Positions 1-8,035 of a stretch of DNA of 64,000 bases are shown piece after piece. The position numbers and the translations under genes are program-made. Every line of letters begins with the position of its first letter. Position 1 is the first letter of the stretch. The stretch is from Streptomyces sp. SCSIO 75703. GTDB lineage: Bacteria > Actinomycetota > Actinomycetes > Streptomycetales > Streptomycetaceae. Where the stretch lies: positions 62,001 to 126,000 of the forward strand of contig NZ_CP144555.1 of assembly GCF_036607905.1 (NCBI RefSeq), read 5' to 3'. The notes under the pieces were generated by a model that saw only the letters and a list, made by a program, of their open reading frames with translations, was not told the origin of the DNA and made no database searches.

Positions 1-126
1 GTAGTCCGCCGGGTACTGGGTGGACGTGAAGAGCATCCGGTCCAGCCGGATGCGGTGCCGGGTGTGGTCCATCTCGTACTTGTTGCGGGACCCCTGGGGG
101 ATCTCCACGATCACGTCGAACTCCAC
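1..126 (-). CDS. ppa: Inorganic pyrophosphatase, N-terminal part (cut by window edge)
   Basis: Only the first 42 codons are present, read leftwards off the window. The translation starts VEFDVIVEIPQGSRNKYEMD and continues through a RIRLDRMLFTSTQYPADY stretch. This is the family I PPase N-terminus with the active-site Glu, Lys and Tyr environment (EIPxGSRNKYE; QYPADYG). The enzyme hydrolyses cytosolic pyrophosphate and drives biosynthesis forward. The GTG start at 126 is chosen because GAGGAG lies six bases upstream and the family begins with M/V-E-F-D. It is divergent from a degenerate PPase-like paralogue at 485. The identity is secure; the rest of the gene is outside the window. Confidence 0.9.
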   Translation of the reverse strand, partial: MEFDVIVEIPQGSRNKYEMDHTRHRIRLDRMLFTSTQYPADY

Positions 127-484
127 CGTGTGCTCCTCGTCCGGTCGCGTCGGCCGCGCCGGGGACCGGCGCTGCGGGCCGCGGTGGCGGCATTCCGTCG
201 GCGGCGCGTCCGGCGCCCTCACAGTCTCGCCCCCGTGCCGCCGTACCGGCGGCCCGACCGGGGGCCCGGCTCGGCCGTCCGGGTGAACGGATGCCCTGGC
301 GCCCGGCGCGGCGCAGGGCCGGCGCCGGGTGGGGCCGGGGGCCGGGCGGCGTGGTTGGGCCGGTCCGGGGAAGGGCACACTGGGAGTGACGAGGGCGATG
401 GGGCCCGCCGCGACCGCACGAGCGAGACGGCACCGTGCTGATGGCCTCTGCGTGGATGACGGACGACCACGGGAGGTGCCCGCG
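127..484. other. Intergenic region between ppa and the PPase-like gene
   Basis: This 358-base divergent spacer should contain the promoters of both neighbouring genes. It is extremely GC-rich. No convincing -10/-35 pair, repeat or small gene was recognised; reading frames through it show no protein-like composition. Confidence 0.4.
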
Positions 485-976
485 GTGGAGGTGACGGTGG
501 TGGTGGGGGCGACGGTCGGAGCGCCCTTCGCCCCGGCGGACGGATCGGACGGCTACACCCAGGTGTCGGCGGGATCGACCCGGGTGACGGGGTACCCGGT
601 CGGCGCCGGCCACATAGACGACACGCTCACCGAGGACGGCGAGCCGACGGCCGCCCTGGTGCTGATGGAGGAGCCCGCGCTGCCGGGCCGCACGGTGCGC
701 GCCCGGCCGGTCGCGCTGGTCCACGCCCTGGTGGACGGACGGCCGCGGGCCGAGGTGATGTGCGTGCCTGCGCACGATCCCAACTTCGCCGAGCTGACCG
801 GTCCGGTGGCGCTGCGCGAGTGGCACGCGGACGAGGAGACCCTCGCCGTCGTCCTGCACCGGCTGGACCCCGACCACCATTGGCGGGTGGCGCACTGCGA
901 GGGCCCGGTGGCGGCCGAGGAGTTCCTCGACGAGGCCCGGGACGCCTACGAGCGGCTGACCGGCCGCCCGGAGTGA
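485..976 (+). CDS. Degenerate inorganic-pyrophosphatase-like protein
   Basis: The protein has 163 aa. Its middle (residues about 37–95) follows the family I PPase pattern: YP-x-GxG..TL-x-EDG-x-P-x-ALVL-x-EP-x-LPG-x-x-VRARPVAL, later an MCVPAHDPN segment. The catalytic set is largely lost. Of the DGDPxD metal cluster only the first Asp remains (D51); the next is Glu (E53) and the third is Ala (A56). The N-terminal E-I-P-K-G-S-R-N-K-Y-E box and the HFFExYKDLE segment are unrecognisable. A family enzyme needs these residues, so I infer a non-catalytic paralogue, perhaps regulatory or partner-binding. The GTG at 485 is chosen because GGGAGG lies eight bases upstream; longer in-frame starts have no ribosome site. 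It is divergent from the genuine ppa. Confidence 0.8.
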   Translation: MEVTVVVGATVGAPFAPADGSDGYTQVSAGSTRVTGYPVGAGHIDDTLTEDGEPTAALVLMEEPALPGRTVRARPVALVHALVDGRPRAEVMCVPAHDPNFAELTGPVALREWHADEETLAVVLHRLDPDHHWRVAHCEGPVAAEEFLDEARDAYERLTGRPE

Positions 977-1444
977 CCGCCGCCGGTGCGGCCGGGCCCG
1001 GTGGCCGGGTTCCGGGCGCGGTCGGCGACGCACACGGCGAGGGTGTAGCCCGTACCGGTGTGGGTGACCGTCCCCGGCCCCGGTCCCGGGCGCGTGCCCG
1101 GACGGCGGCACGCCGCCCGGGATTGCACGTGTCGCGCACCGGGGAACAATGGGCGTACGGCGGTGCCGCGGCTCGCCGGGACACACCGCGCGGACCGCGC
1201 GACACGCGGGCGGTGCCCTCACCGGCGTCGACCGAACCGGGCGACACGCCGCGGGACACGCCGGGCGAGTCCGTGGTGCGGTGCCGTACGGCGGTCGGCG
1301 TGGCGCGCGGCCCGGGAGACCGTCCCGGGTGTGCCTGGTCGGGTGGACGCCGCGGCGCGGCCGAGAGGGCCCGGCCCGGCGTCGACGCCGACGCGGGTTC
1401 CCCGGCACCGGGCGACGCGGCGACACGTAGGGCGAGGACGACGT
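977..1444. other. 468-base gap upstream of the PP2C gene; weak promoter candidate
   Basis: No credible gene was found here. A possible vegetative promoter is TTGCAC (1123–1128), a 16-base spacer and AACAAT (1145–1150), reading rightwards toward the phosphatase gene at 1445; the match is only moderate. The stretch 1190–1300 repeats short gacacg/gacacc words without a clear unit. Confidence 0.3.
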
Positions 1445-2743
1445 ATGACGAAGAGGGAGTCCGGGCAGCCGGAGGGGCCGGTGTCACCGTCCTCGCCGGA
1501 GGTCGCCGCGGCCCGTCTGCGCCTGCTCGCCGAGGCGACCCGGGCGCTCGCGTCGAGCCTGGACGCGGCTCAGTCGCTGCGCCGGCTGGCCCGCCTGGTC
1601 GTACCGCACCTGGCCGACGCCTGCGTCGTCGACGTCATCGAGGGCGACGGACTGCGGCGGCTCACCGTCACGGACCGCGATCCGGAGCGGGCGCTGCGCG
1701 TGCTGCCGGGCGGCTTCCTCCCCGGCCCGGACGACTCCTCCGCCCCGCTGGCGCGGGTGCTGCGGGGCGGGGGGCCGCTCGTGGTGAGCGACTTCCCCGC
1801 CCCCGATCCGGCCGACTCGCTCCAGGCCGCGCAGTGGGCGCTGTACCGCACGCTGGGCGCCGGGTCCGCGCTGATCGTGCCCATGCGCGTGCGGCAGCAG
1901 ACGCTCGGCGCGCTCACCTTCGTGCGGCACGCCCCGGCGGCGCCCTTCGACGAGCAGGAACAGGCGCTCGCCGCCGACCTGGGGCACCGGGCGGGCCTCG
2001 CGCTGGACAACGCGCGGCTGTACGCGCTCCAGCAGTACACGGCGGAACAGCTCCAGCTCTCGCTGCTGCCGGACATGACCGGCTTGGGTCACCTCCAGCT
2101 CGCCGCGAGCTACGTGGCGGCGCGGGAGCGGGCCGAGGTGGGCGGCGACTGGTACGACGCGTTCCCGCTGCCGGACGGTTCGGCGATCCTGGCCATCGGG
2201 GACGTGATCGGGCACGATCTGGCGGCGGCCGTCCGCATGGGCCAGTTGCGGAACATGCTGCGCGCCCTCGCCTACGACAGCGGAGACGACCCGGCCGGGG
2301 TGATGAGCCGCCTGGACAACGTGATGCAGGGCTTGACCACCATCGAACTGGTCACCGCGGTCATCGCCCGGCTGGAGACGCCCGGGACCGGGCCCTGGCG
2401 GCTGCGCTGGACCAACGCGGGCCACCTGCCTCCCCTGCTGGCCCAGCCGAACGGACGGACCCTCCTGCTGGAGGAGGGGCACGCGCCCGTCCTGGGCGTC
2501 GACCCCGCTCTCGGCCGGACGACGGCGTGCGTGACGCTGCCGGCCGGGTCGACGCTGCTGTTCTACACGGACGGGCTGATCGAGCGGCCCGGCGAGGACA
2601 TCGGGCGGGGGCTGACCCGGCTGCGGCAGCAGGCCGCCTCGCTGGCCCGGCAGCCGCTGGCCGTCTTCCGCGACGAGTTGCTGAACCGGTTCAGCGACGA
2701 CCAGCACGACGACATCGCGGTCCTCGCCCTGCGCGTGCCCTGA
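1445..2743 (+). CDS. GAF-domain PP2C (SpoIIE-type) serine/threonine phosphatase
   Basis: This 432-aa soluble protein has an N-terminal GAF-type sensor (about residues 30–185, ending in a DEQEQALAADLGHRAGLALDNARLY helix) and a SpoIIE/RsbU-type PP2C domain (about 205–430). The PP2C metal motifs are visible: VGGDWYDAF near residue 231, GDVIGHD near 253, FYTDGLIER, and a terminal DDQHDDIAVLAL. Such proteins dephosphorylate anti-anti-sigma factors in response to ligands; the partner is not in the window. The ATG at 1445 follows an AGGGCGAGGA purine run and gives the usual short leader before the GAF; the in-frame extension back to 1058 is compositionally non-coding. No HATPase or PAS domain is fused, unlike many Streptomyces relatives. 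Confidence 0.9.
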   Translation: MTKRESGQPEGPVSPSSPEVAAARLRLLAEATRALASSLDAAQSLRRLARLVVPHLADACVVDVIEGDGLRRLTVTDRDPERALRVLPGGFLPGPDDSSAPLARVLRGGGPLVVSDFPAPDPADSLQAAQWALYRTLGAGSALIVPMRVRQQTLGALTFVRHAPAAPFDEQEQALAADLGHRAGLALDNARLYALQQYTAEQLQLSLLPDMTGLGHLQLAASYVAARERAEVGGDWYDAFPLPDGSAILAIGDVIGHDLAAAVRMGQLRNMLRALAYDSGDDPAGVMSRLDNVMQGLTTIELVTAVIARLETPGTGPWRLRWTNAGHLPPLLAQPNGRTLLLEEGHAPVLGVDPALGRTTACVTLPAGSTLLFYTDGLIERPGEDIGRGLTRLRQQAASLARQPLAVFRDELLNRFSDDQHDDIAVLALRVP

Positions 2744-2940
2744 CGGCCGCGGCCACACCGGAGGACCGGGTCGTCCTGCTCCGCCGAGCGCTGCCGCCCG
2801 GCTTCCACCCCGCCGGACGGGACGGCGGGCGGCTACCGGTGCTCGTGCTGGACCACGATGCGGGGCCGGTCACCCTCCCGGACCTGCTCGTCCTGACCGA
2901 GCGAGGCGAGGCGGGCGTCGCCGTCGTCACCGCCGTCTGA
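2744..2940 (+). pseudogene. Coding-like remnant directly after the PP2C stop
   Basis: Immediately after the phosphatase stop, a different frame reads about 65 protein-like codons ending ...LPVLVLDHDAGPVTLPDLLV..., with almost every third base G or C. No ATG, GTG or TTG opens it near the phosphatase stop; the only early candidates are CTG at 2740 or an internal GTG at 2839 (33 codons). It may be a gene fragment, a gene with a CTG start, or chance. I recognise no family. Confidence 0.3.
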
Positions 2941-2958
2941 CGCGTCCCCTCCACCGGT

Positions 2959-2976
2959 CCGGCCCGGACGGGCCGG
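2959..2976. terminator. Hairpin after the PP2C region
   Basis: CCGGCCCG at 2959–2966 pairs with CGGGCCGG at 2969–2976. It lies between the phosphatase region and the leader of the peptide/ABC/Nudix unit. There is no U-tract, as is usual in Streptomyces. Confidence 0.4.
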
Positions 2977-3122
2977 CCGCCCCAGCGACCAGGTGGGGCG
3001 CTCCGGGGCACATCGTCGGCGTTTCGGCCATGCCGGGACATGACGACGCCTGTGGGGCACAAGGGCCGACTCGGCCGCGGTCCGCGCGATGCGCTCTGTC
3101 CCGGGGATCGGCACACGGCCGA

Positions 3123-3134
3123 AACACATGTGTT
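3123..3134. promoter_or_regulatory. 12-base perfect palindrome, candidate operator
   Basis: AACACATGTGTT is a perfect palindrome within the looser frame CGAAACACATGTGTTCG. It is strikingly AT-rich against the surrounding sequence and sits 167 bases upstream of the small-peptide gene at 3301. Position and symmetry suggest a dimeric repressor site for the peptide/ABC/Nudix unit. I do not recognise the binding protein. Confidence 0.35.
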
Positions 3135-3300
3135 CGAAACCTGGCACGGCTCGTTGAGCCGCACGAAGGAGAAGGAGCCCCGCCCCGCGGGAGTCCCCTC
3201 GGACCTCGGACCGGATCGGACCGTCTCCCGGACCGGACGGCCCCAGGCCGCCGCGGACCCCCGGGCCGCCGCGGGCTCTCGTGCCAGGAAGGACACCACT

Positions 3301-3462
3301 GTGAAGCGACCCCCCGGCGCACCGCGCGCCCCGCTGACCCGCACCCGCCCCCCGTCCCGCCGGCGCCGGGACCGCTCCCGTACCGCCCCCGCGCCGTGCC
3401 CCGCCGCGCACGACCCGTACGACCGCGCCGAGCACACGGCGCCGGGGCGGTGTCGCCCGTGA
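3301..3462 (+). CDS. Small Arg/Pro-rich peptide upstream of an ABC exporter
   Basis: This 53-aa ORF starts at GTG with AGGAAGG eight bases upstream. It has very high third-position G/C throughout, which supports real coding. The product is rich in Arg and Pro (an RRRRDRSR run in the middle), has two Cys (one near residue 33, one close to the C-terminal C-R-P end), and no signal peptide. Its TGA stop overlaps the likely GTG start of the ABC transporter (GTGA at 3459–3462), so translation is coupled. It could be a precursor or export substrate of the downstream transporter, or merely a translational leader. No family was recognised. Confidence 0.5.
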   Translation: MKRPPGAPRAPLTRTRPPSRRRRDRSRTAPAPCPAAHDPYDRAEHTAPGRCRP

Positions 3463-5468
3463 GGCCGCGCGGGAGGCGCCAGGAGCCGGAGGGCGCCGTC
3501 TCCCAGGCCGAACAGGAGCTGTACGGGGGCCGGCTGCGCTGGGACCAGTCCTTCGTGCACCACGCCGGGGCACTGACCCGGATGGGGTTCGGGCAGATGG
3601 CCGCCGCCCTGCCCCGGATGGCGAACATGGTGCTGCGCACCGGATGGCAGGCCGACCCGCGGGCGCTCACGGGGGTCGTGCTCGCGCAGATCGGGCAGGG
3701 CGTCACCGCGGCCTGGGGCCTGGTCGCGGTCAACGGCATCCTGACCCGCCTGTTCGCCGACGGCCCCACCGCCGACAAACTGCGGGAGGCGCTGCCCTCC
3801 CTGACCGTCCTGGCGGCGGTGTCGGTGGCGGCGGCCGTCCTGGCGGCCTGGTCCACGGCGATGTCCGGCCGGCTGGAACCGCAGGTGGAGCGCGCCATCT
3901 CCGCCCGCTACTACGAGGCCGTCACCCGCGTGGAGGTGGCCGCGACCGAACGCCCGGAGGTCCAGCGCGTCCTGGAGGCCGGGAAGTTCGGCACCGACTC
4001 GGCCCGGCACATGCTGCGGCTGTCGGTGGGCGTGGGCAACGTCCTGATCGGCATGGTCGCCGCCGCCGTGGTGCTCGCCACCCTGCACTGGACGTTGCTG
4101 CCGATGCTGCTGACCATCGCGCTGCCCAAGGGCTGGGGCGCGGTCCGCTCGGCCCGCCGCGAGTACTCCTCGCGGCTGCACTGGGTCGACCACCGGCGCG
4201 CGGTCGCCTCACTGCTCGCGTACCTCACCCGGCCGCACGCCGCCGGGGAGATCCGGGCGCACGGCGCCGGGGCGAAACTCCTGCGCGGCTACGAGGAGAT
4301 GTCCCGCCAGATGGAAGGCGAGCAGCGCCGCCTCGCGCGGGCGCAGGCCCACACCGACCTGGTCGCCGGCGCCTTCTCCGGAATCGCCTCGCTCGGCTGC
4401 TACGGCATGCTGTGGTGGCTGCTGACCACCGGCGGGCTGCCGCTCGCCGTCGGCGGCACGGCCGTCATCGCCATCCGCACCTCCACCGCCCGGCTCACCT
4501 CCCTGGTCCAGCAGGTCAACCGGCTGTACGAGGAGATGCTGTTCCTCACCGACACGAGGAACGCGACCGACCTGGCGGCACGGCACGCCATCCCCCGCAC
4601 CGGACGGGACCTGCCCGAAGCGGTGCGCTCCGTCGTCGTCGAGGACGTGTCCTTCACCTACCCCGGCGCCGTCTCCCCCTCACTGAAGGGCGTCAGCCTC
4701 CGGGTGCGCCGCGGCGAGGTGACCGCCCTGGTCGGTGCCAACGGCTCGGGCAAGACCACCCTCACCAAGGTCCTCGCCGGACTGCTGCTGCCGACCGGGG
4801 GACGGGTGTGGTGGCAGGGGGCCGGCGGCGAGCGGGTGGAACTGCGGGAGGCCGACCGCGCCCAGGTGTTCGGCTGCGTGGGGCTGCTCTCCCAGGACTT
4901 CCCGCACTGGGAGATGACCGCCGCGACCAACGTGGCGATCGGCGCCGGCGACCGCCCCCGCGACATGGACCGGGTCAAGGCCGCCGCCGAGGCGGCCGAC
5001 GTGCGCACCCTCGTCGAAGGGCTGCCGCACGCCTGGGACTCGATCGTCTTCAAGGGGTACGAGCGGGGCGTCCAGCTCAGCGGCGGACAGTGGCAGAAAC
5101 TGGGCAACGCCCGCAGCCGCTACCGCGACGCGCCCTTCTTCCTCGTGGACGAACCCACCTCCGCCCTCGATCCGCGCGCCGAGATCGAGGCGTTCGACGG
5201 GCTGTGGGCCCTCGCCGCCGAGGACCACGCCGTCGTCCTCGTCACCCACCGGCTCGCGGCGACCGCGAAGGCCGACCACATCTACGTCCTCGACGGCGGG
5301 AGCATCGTCGAGGAGGGCGACCACACGCAGCTCATGGCGCGCCCCGGCGGGCTGTACCGGGAGATGTTCGAGGCCCAGGCGGCACAGTACGGGCTGGCCG
5401 GACCGGCCGCGGACGGCATCCCGTCCCCGCGCCGCGGCGCGGGGCCCCGGCGCGAGGAGAGCCGGTGA
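3459..5468 (+). CDS. ABC exporter half-transporter (fused TMD–NBD)
   Basis: The protein has 669 aa. An N-terminal type I exporter membrane domain (several hydrophobic segments between about residues 45 and 330) is fused to an ATPase. Walker A GANGSGKTT lies near residue 426, the LSGGQWQKLG signature near 540, Walker B FFLVDEPTSALDP near 560 and the VTHRL switch His near 595. Homodimers of this type export lipids, peptides or drugs. There is no N-terminal C39 protease, so it would not process a double-glycine leader. I place the start at GTG 3459, coupled to the stop of the upstream peptide; GTG 3450 is an alternative. The downstream Nudix gene starts in its last codon (GTGA), so all three genes form one unit. 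Confidence 0.9.
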   Translation: MRPRGRRQEPEGAVSQAEQELYGGRLRWDQSFVHHAGALTRMGFGQMAAALPRMANMVLRTGWQADPRALTGVVLAQIGQGVTAAWGLVAVNGILTRLFADGPTADKLREALPSLTVLAAVSVAAAVLAAWSTAMSGRLEPQVERAISARYYEAVTRVEVAATERPEVQRVLEAGKFGTDSARHMLRLSVGVGNVLIGMVAAAVVLATLHWTLLPMLLTIALPKGWGAVRSARREYSSRLHWVDHRRAVASLLAYLTRPHAAGEIRAHGAGAKLLRGYEEMSRQMEGEQRRLARAQAHTDLVAGAFSGIASLGCYGMLWWLLTTGGLPLAVGGTAVIAIRTSTARLTSLVQQVNRLYEEMLFLTDTRNATDLAARHAIPRTGRDLPEAVRSVVVEDVSFTYPGAVSPSLKGVSLRVRRGEVTALVGANGSGKTTLTKVLAGLLLPTGGRVWWQGAGGERVELREADRAQVFGCVGLLSQDFPHWEMTAATNVAIGAGDRPRDMDRVKAAAEAADVRTLVEGLPHAWDSIVFKGYERGVQLSGGQWQKLGNARSRYRDAPFFLVDEPTSALDPRAEIEAFDGLWALAAEDHAVVLVTHRLAATAKADHIYVLDGGSIVEEGDHTQLMARPGGLYREMFEAQAAQYGLAGPAADGIPSPRRGAGPRREESR

Positions 5469-6055
5469 CGGGCGCCCGGCCGCTGCGCGCGGGCCCGCTC
5501 CCCCGCCCGGCCGGGCCCGCCTGCCCTCCACCGGCCACAGGGAAGGGACACGAGGACGGCTGGCTGCCGCCCGAGGAGTACGCCGAAACCCTGATGAAGG
5601 CCACCGGCTTCGCCTGTGTCTACTTCACCGACGAACGGGACCGCCCGCTGCAACTCCACTCGGTCTACAGCCCGGCGCACCCGTGGCAGCCGGCGGGCGG
5701 AACCATGGAGCCCGGCGAGCGGCCCTGGCAGACCGCGGTCCGGGAGTGCCGCGAGGAGACCGGCATCACGGTCGCCGGCCCGCCCCGGCTGCTGGCGGCG
5801 GTGTACGGACTGCCCGGCGACGAGTGGCCGTACAGCACCATGGGGCTGGTGTTCGACGGGGGCCGGCTCGGCGAGGACCGGATCCGGGACATCGTCCTGG
5901 ACCCGGAGGAGCACGACGAGGTCCGCGTCCTCGCCGTGGAGGAGTGGCGGCCGCTGATGCCTGCGCGGGACTTCGCCCGGCTCCGCGCGATCGCGGACGC
6001 CCGCCGCACCGGCGTGGCCGCCTACTTCGACACGTGGGACTGGGGCGCCGGATGA
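5465..6055 (+). CDS. Nudix hydrolase
   Basis: The protein has 196 aa. A perfect Nudix box G-x5-E-x7-REUxEExGU is present (GTMEPGE ... AVRECREETGI, about residues 79–101). The family hydrolyses nucleoside diphosphates linked to another moiety; the substrate here is unknown. It begins at GTG 5465, overlapping the stop of the ABC transporter gene (GTGA), so it is translationally coupled and should act with the exporter and small peptide. The first 35 residues are Pro/Arg-rich linker and the catalytic domain starts near residue 40. Its 3' end overlaps the convergent monooxygenase gene by 34 bases. Confidence 0.9.
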   Translation: MTGARPLRAGPLPRPAGPACPPPATGKGHEDGWLPPEEYAETLMKATGFACVYFTDERDRPLQLHSVYSPAHPWQPAGGTMEPGERPWQTAVRECREETGITVAGPPRLLAAVYGLPGDEWPYSTMGLVFDGGRLGEDRIRDIVLDPEEHDEVRVLAVEEWRPLMPARDFARLRAIADARRTGVAAYFDTWDWGAG

Positions 6056-6357
6056 GGACGCAGCCCGAGGCCGCCCGCGACCGACAGCTCCTGTTTGGTG
6101 AAGTCCCCCGTCAGCATCGGCATCGCCCGGCCGATGGCGGTCCTGGCGTCGGTACGGGTCAGCGAGGCGTCGTGGTGTTCCTTGGACCGCCACACCTCGG
6201 TCACCCAGATGGTCACGTCGTCATCGTCGGCGAGGCCCACGAGGTAGAGGTCGCAGCCGGCCGCGCTCAGGCCGTCGGCGGCGTCCAGGAGCAGGGTGGC
6301 CACCTCGTCGCGGGAACCGGGCTTGGTCTTCATCGACGCGATGCAGCCGTACGTCAT
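6022..6357 (-). CDS. Putative quinol/antibiotic-biosynthesis-type monooxygenase (ABM fold)
   Basis: The protein has 111 aa. It follows the ABM dimeric alpha-beta barrel pattern: an initial beta strand, a KPGSRDEVATLLLDAADGL helix, then the VTIWVTEVWRSKEHHDASL core. Small cofactor-free monooxygenases of this fold act on quinols or polyketides, but many members have no known function. The ATG at 6357 follows a strong GGGAGGAG. The gene converges with the Nudix gene and their ends overlap by 34 bases, so the two are separate transcription units. The last 15 residues (LRPHPAPQSHVSK) are encoded in that overlap. Confidence 0.75.
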   Translation of the reverse strand: MTYGCIASMKTKPGSRDEVATLLLDAADGLSAAGCDLYLVGLADDDDVTIWVTEVWRSKEHHDASLTRTDARTAIGRAMPMLTGDFTKQELSVAGGLGLRPHPAPQSHVSK

Positions 6358-6566
6358 CAGGTTCGCTCCTCCCAGGGCGCGCGGGGCGGGATGCCCGCAC
6401 GGCGCAGTACCCTGCCACCCCCCGCGTCCGGACTCAACGGCTCCGCGCGCACCGGACCCGCCGCGCCGGGGGCCCGGACGAAGCCCCGGCGGTCCCCGCC
6501 CGGCGGAGCGCCCCGCGGGCCCGCCGCGGCCGGCCCGGCGCGGGCCGCCCGGCGGCGGGCCGGGTC

Positions 6567-6785
6567 TCAGGCGGGGTCGGCGGCGGCGCTCTCGCGCAGG
6601 CTGCGGGGACGCAGGTCGGTCCAGTTCCTCTCGACGTACTCCAGGCAGGCGGCGCGGGTGTCCTCGCCGTGGACGACGGTCCATCCGGCGGGGACGTCCG
6701 CGAAGGCGGGCCACAGGGAGTGCTGGTCCTCGTCGTTGGCGAGGACCAGGTAGACGCCGTCCTCGTCCTCGAAGGGGTTGGTCAC
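6567..6785 (-). CDS. MbtH family protein
   Basis: The protein has 72 aa and begins [19 protein letters not shown], with the diagnostic MbtH pattern NPFED-x(5)-YLVLxNDExQHSLWPxFADVPxGW and the conserved W-T-V-V. MbtH proteins bind and activate adenylation domains of non-ribosomal peptide synthetases. GTG at 6785 has GAGGAGG just upstream. It lies 115 bases downstream of the formyltransferase gene, in the same direction, so it is probably transcribed from the same iron-box promoter. No NRPS is in the window, so its partner must be elsewhere. Confidence 0.95.
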   Translation of the reverse strand: MTNPFEDEDGVYLVLANDEDQHSLWPAFADVPAGWTVVHGEDTRAACLEYVERNWTDLRPRSLRESAAADPA

Positions 6786-6900
6786 GGGGCCTCCTCGGTC
6801 GGCTCGGCGGGCCCGCGACGGGCGGGCCCGCCATGGGCGGGGGGTGGGGGCGGGCCGCCGCCCCGGTCTCCGGGGCGGGGCGCGCGGGGGTGCGGACGGT

Positions 6901-7848
6901 TCAGGGGTGCTGGGTGAGGTAGCCGCCCATGGTGGTGAAGTAGTCGGCGGCGGCCAACTCACGGCCGTCCTCGGTGCGGACCCGGGTGAGGGCGAGGCCG
7001 TGGTTGCGGCCGGTGCGGGCGTCGGCCCCGGCGACGATGACGACGCCGTCGCCCTCGCGGTAGAAGACGCGGCCGGGGGTGCCGCCGTAGCGGCCCTCGG
7101 AGACGCGGGCGGCGAGGACCTCCAGCCGTTTGCCACGGTGGTGGGTGTAGGCGCTGGGGTAGGGCTCGGACTGGGCGCGGACCAGGCGTTCGAGGTCGGC
7201 GGCGGGCCAGTTCCAGTCGATGCGGCTGTCCTCGTCGGACCGCTTGTGGAAGAAGCTCGCCCGGGAGCGGTCCTGCCGGGTGAACTCGCTGCGGCCGGCG
7301 GCGATGAGGCCGAGGGCGCCGAGGGTGACCGGGGCGATGAGGTCGACGGTCTTGTGGAAGAGGTCGGTGGCGGTGTCCGACGGGCCGACGGGCACCGCCT
7401 CCTGACGGACGATGTCCCCGGCGTCCAGCTCGTCGTTCATCAGGTGGGCGGTGACGCCCACCTCGCTCTCGCCGTTGATGAGCGCCCAGATCAGGGGGGA
7501 GAAGCCGGCGTACTTCGGCAGCAGGGAGTCGTGCACGTTGAGCGTGCCGTGGCGCGGCAGGCGGAAGACGCGCGGCGGGATCCAGGTGCGCCAGTTGTTG
7601 GCCACGATGATGTCCGGGTCGGCCTCGGTGAGCCGGGCGAACAGCTCCTCGTCGTCGGGGCGCCGGCGCAGCAGGACGGGGATGCCGTGTTCCTCGGCGA
7701 GGCCGGCGACCGAGTCGTCCCAGATCTTCTCGTAGGCGTGGTCGCTTCCGGGGTGGGTCACGACCAGCACCACGTCGTGTTCGGAGTCCAGCAGGGCCCG
7801 CAGGGTGCGGTGACCCCAGGTCTGGTAACCGAACATGACGACCCGCAT
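6901..7848 (-). CDS. Formyltransferase, probable N5-hydroxyornithine formyltransferase (CchA-like)
   Basis: The protein has 315 aa with a methionyl-tRNA-formyltransferase-type fold. The formyl-transfer triad is visible: Asn in IIVANNWR, His in [16 protein letters not shown], and Asp in NDELDAGDI. The C-terminal region (about 210–315) is the small FMT-like beta domain. In coelichelin-type siderophore loci, paralogues of this enzyme formylate N5-hydroxyornithine from formyl-tetrahydrofolate. That reading is supported by the iron box 49 bases upstream and by the MbtH gene downstream. A housekeeping Fmt is less likely, because the iron box and the MbtH link do not fit. ATG 7848 has GGAGGA upstream. 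The hydroxylase and NRPS are missing from the window. Confidence 0.85.
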   Translation of the reverse strand: MRVVMFGYQTWGHRTLRALLDSEHDVVLVVTHPGSDHAYEKIWDDSVAGLAEEHGIPVLLRRRPDDEELFARLTEADPDIIVANNWRTWIPPRVFRLPRHGTLNVHDSLLPKYAGFSPLIWALINGESEVGVTAHLMNDELDAGDIVRQEAVPVGPSDTATDLFHKTVDLIAPVTLGALGLIAAGRSEFTRQDRSRASFFHKRSDEDSRIDWNWPAADLERLVRAQSEPYPSAYTHHRGKRLEVLAARVSEGRYGGTPGRVFYREGDGVVIVAGADARTGRNHGLALTRVRTEDGRELAAADYFTTMGGYLTQHP

Positions 7849-7896
7849 ACGGGTTCCTCCTCGGGGCGGACGGCCTCGGACGGACAGCGACGCCAG

Positions 7897-7915
7897 TAAA
7901 GCAAGCCTTACCTAA
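7897..7915 (-). promoter_or_regulatory. DmdR/IdeR-type iron box
   Basis: Read on the minus strand, the 19 bases are TTAGGTAAGGCTTGCTTTA. They match the actinobacterial iron-box pattern TTAGGTTAGGCTnnCCTAA at most positions. It is centred about 58 bases upstream of the formyltransferase start. Expected effect: repression of the formyltransferase–mbtH unit by the iron-loaded DmdR regulator. Confidence 0.85.
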
Positions 7916-8035
7916 GCGTGCAATGCCCTCCGGCCCGCGCCCTGTTGGGGAGCGCCGTCGCCGGGCCGCGGCGGACGGGGCCCGGCCGGGCGAGGACGCC
8001 GGCCGGGCGTGCGCCGTGCGGCGTCCCGTCGGGCG

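Noticed and set aside
760..2940. A 726-codon open frame overlapping the PPase-like and PP2C genes
   Set aside because: It is an Arg/Pro/Gly-rich shadow frame. Only its last about 65 codons, beyond the PP2C stop, look like protein, and those are reported separately.
3121..3136. LexA (SOS) box at the palindrome near 3123
   Set aside because: The half-sites do not fit GAAC-n4-GTTC; the left half reads ACAC at the required spacing.
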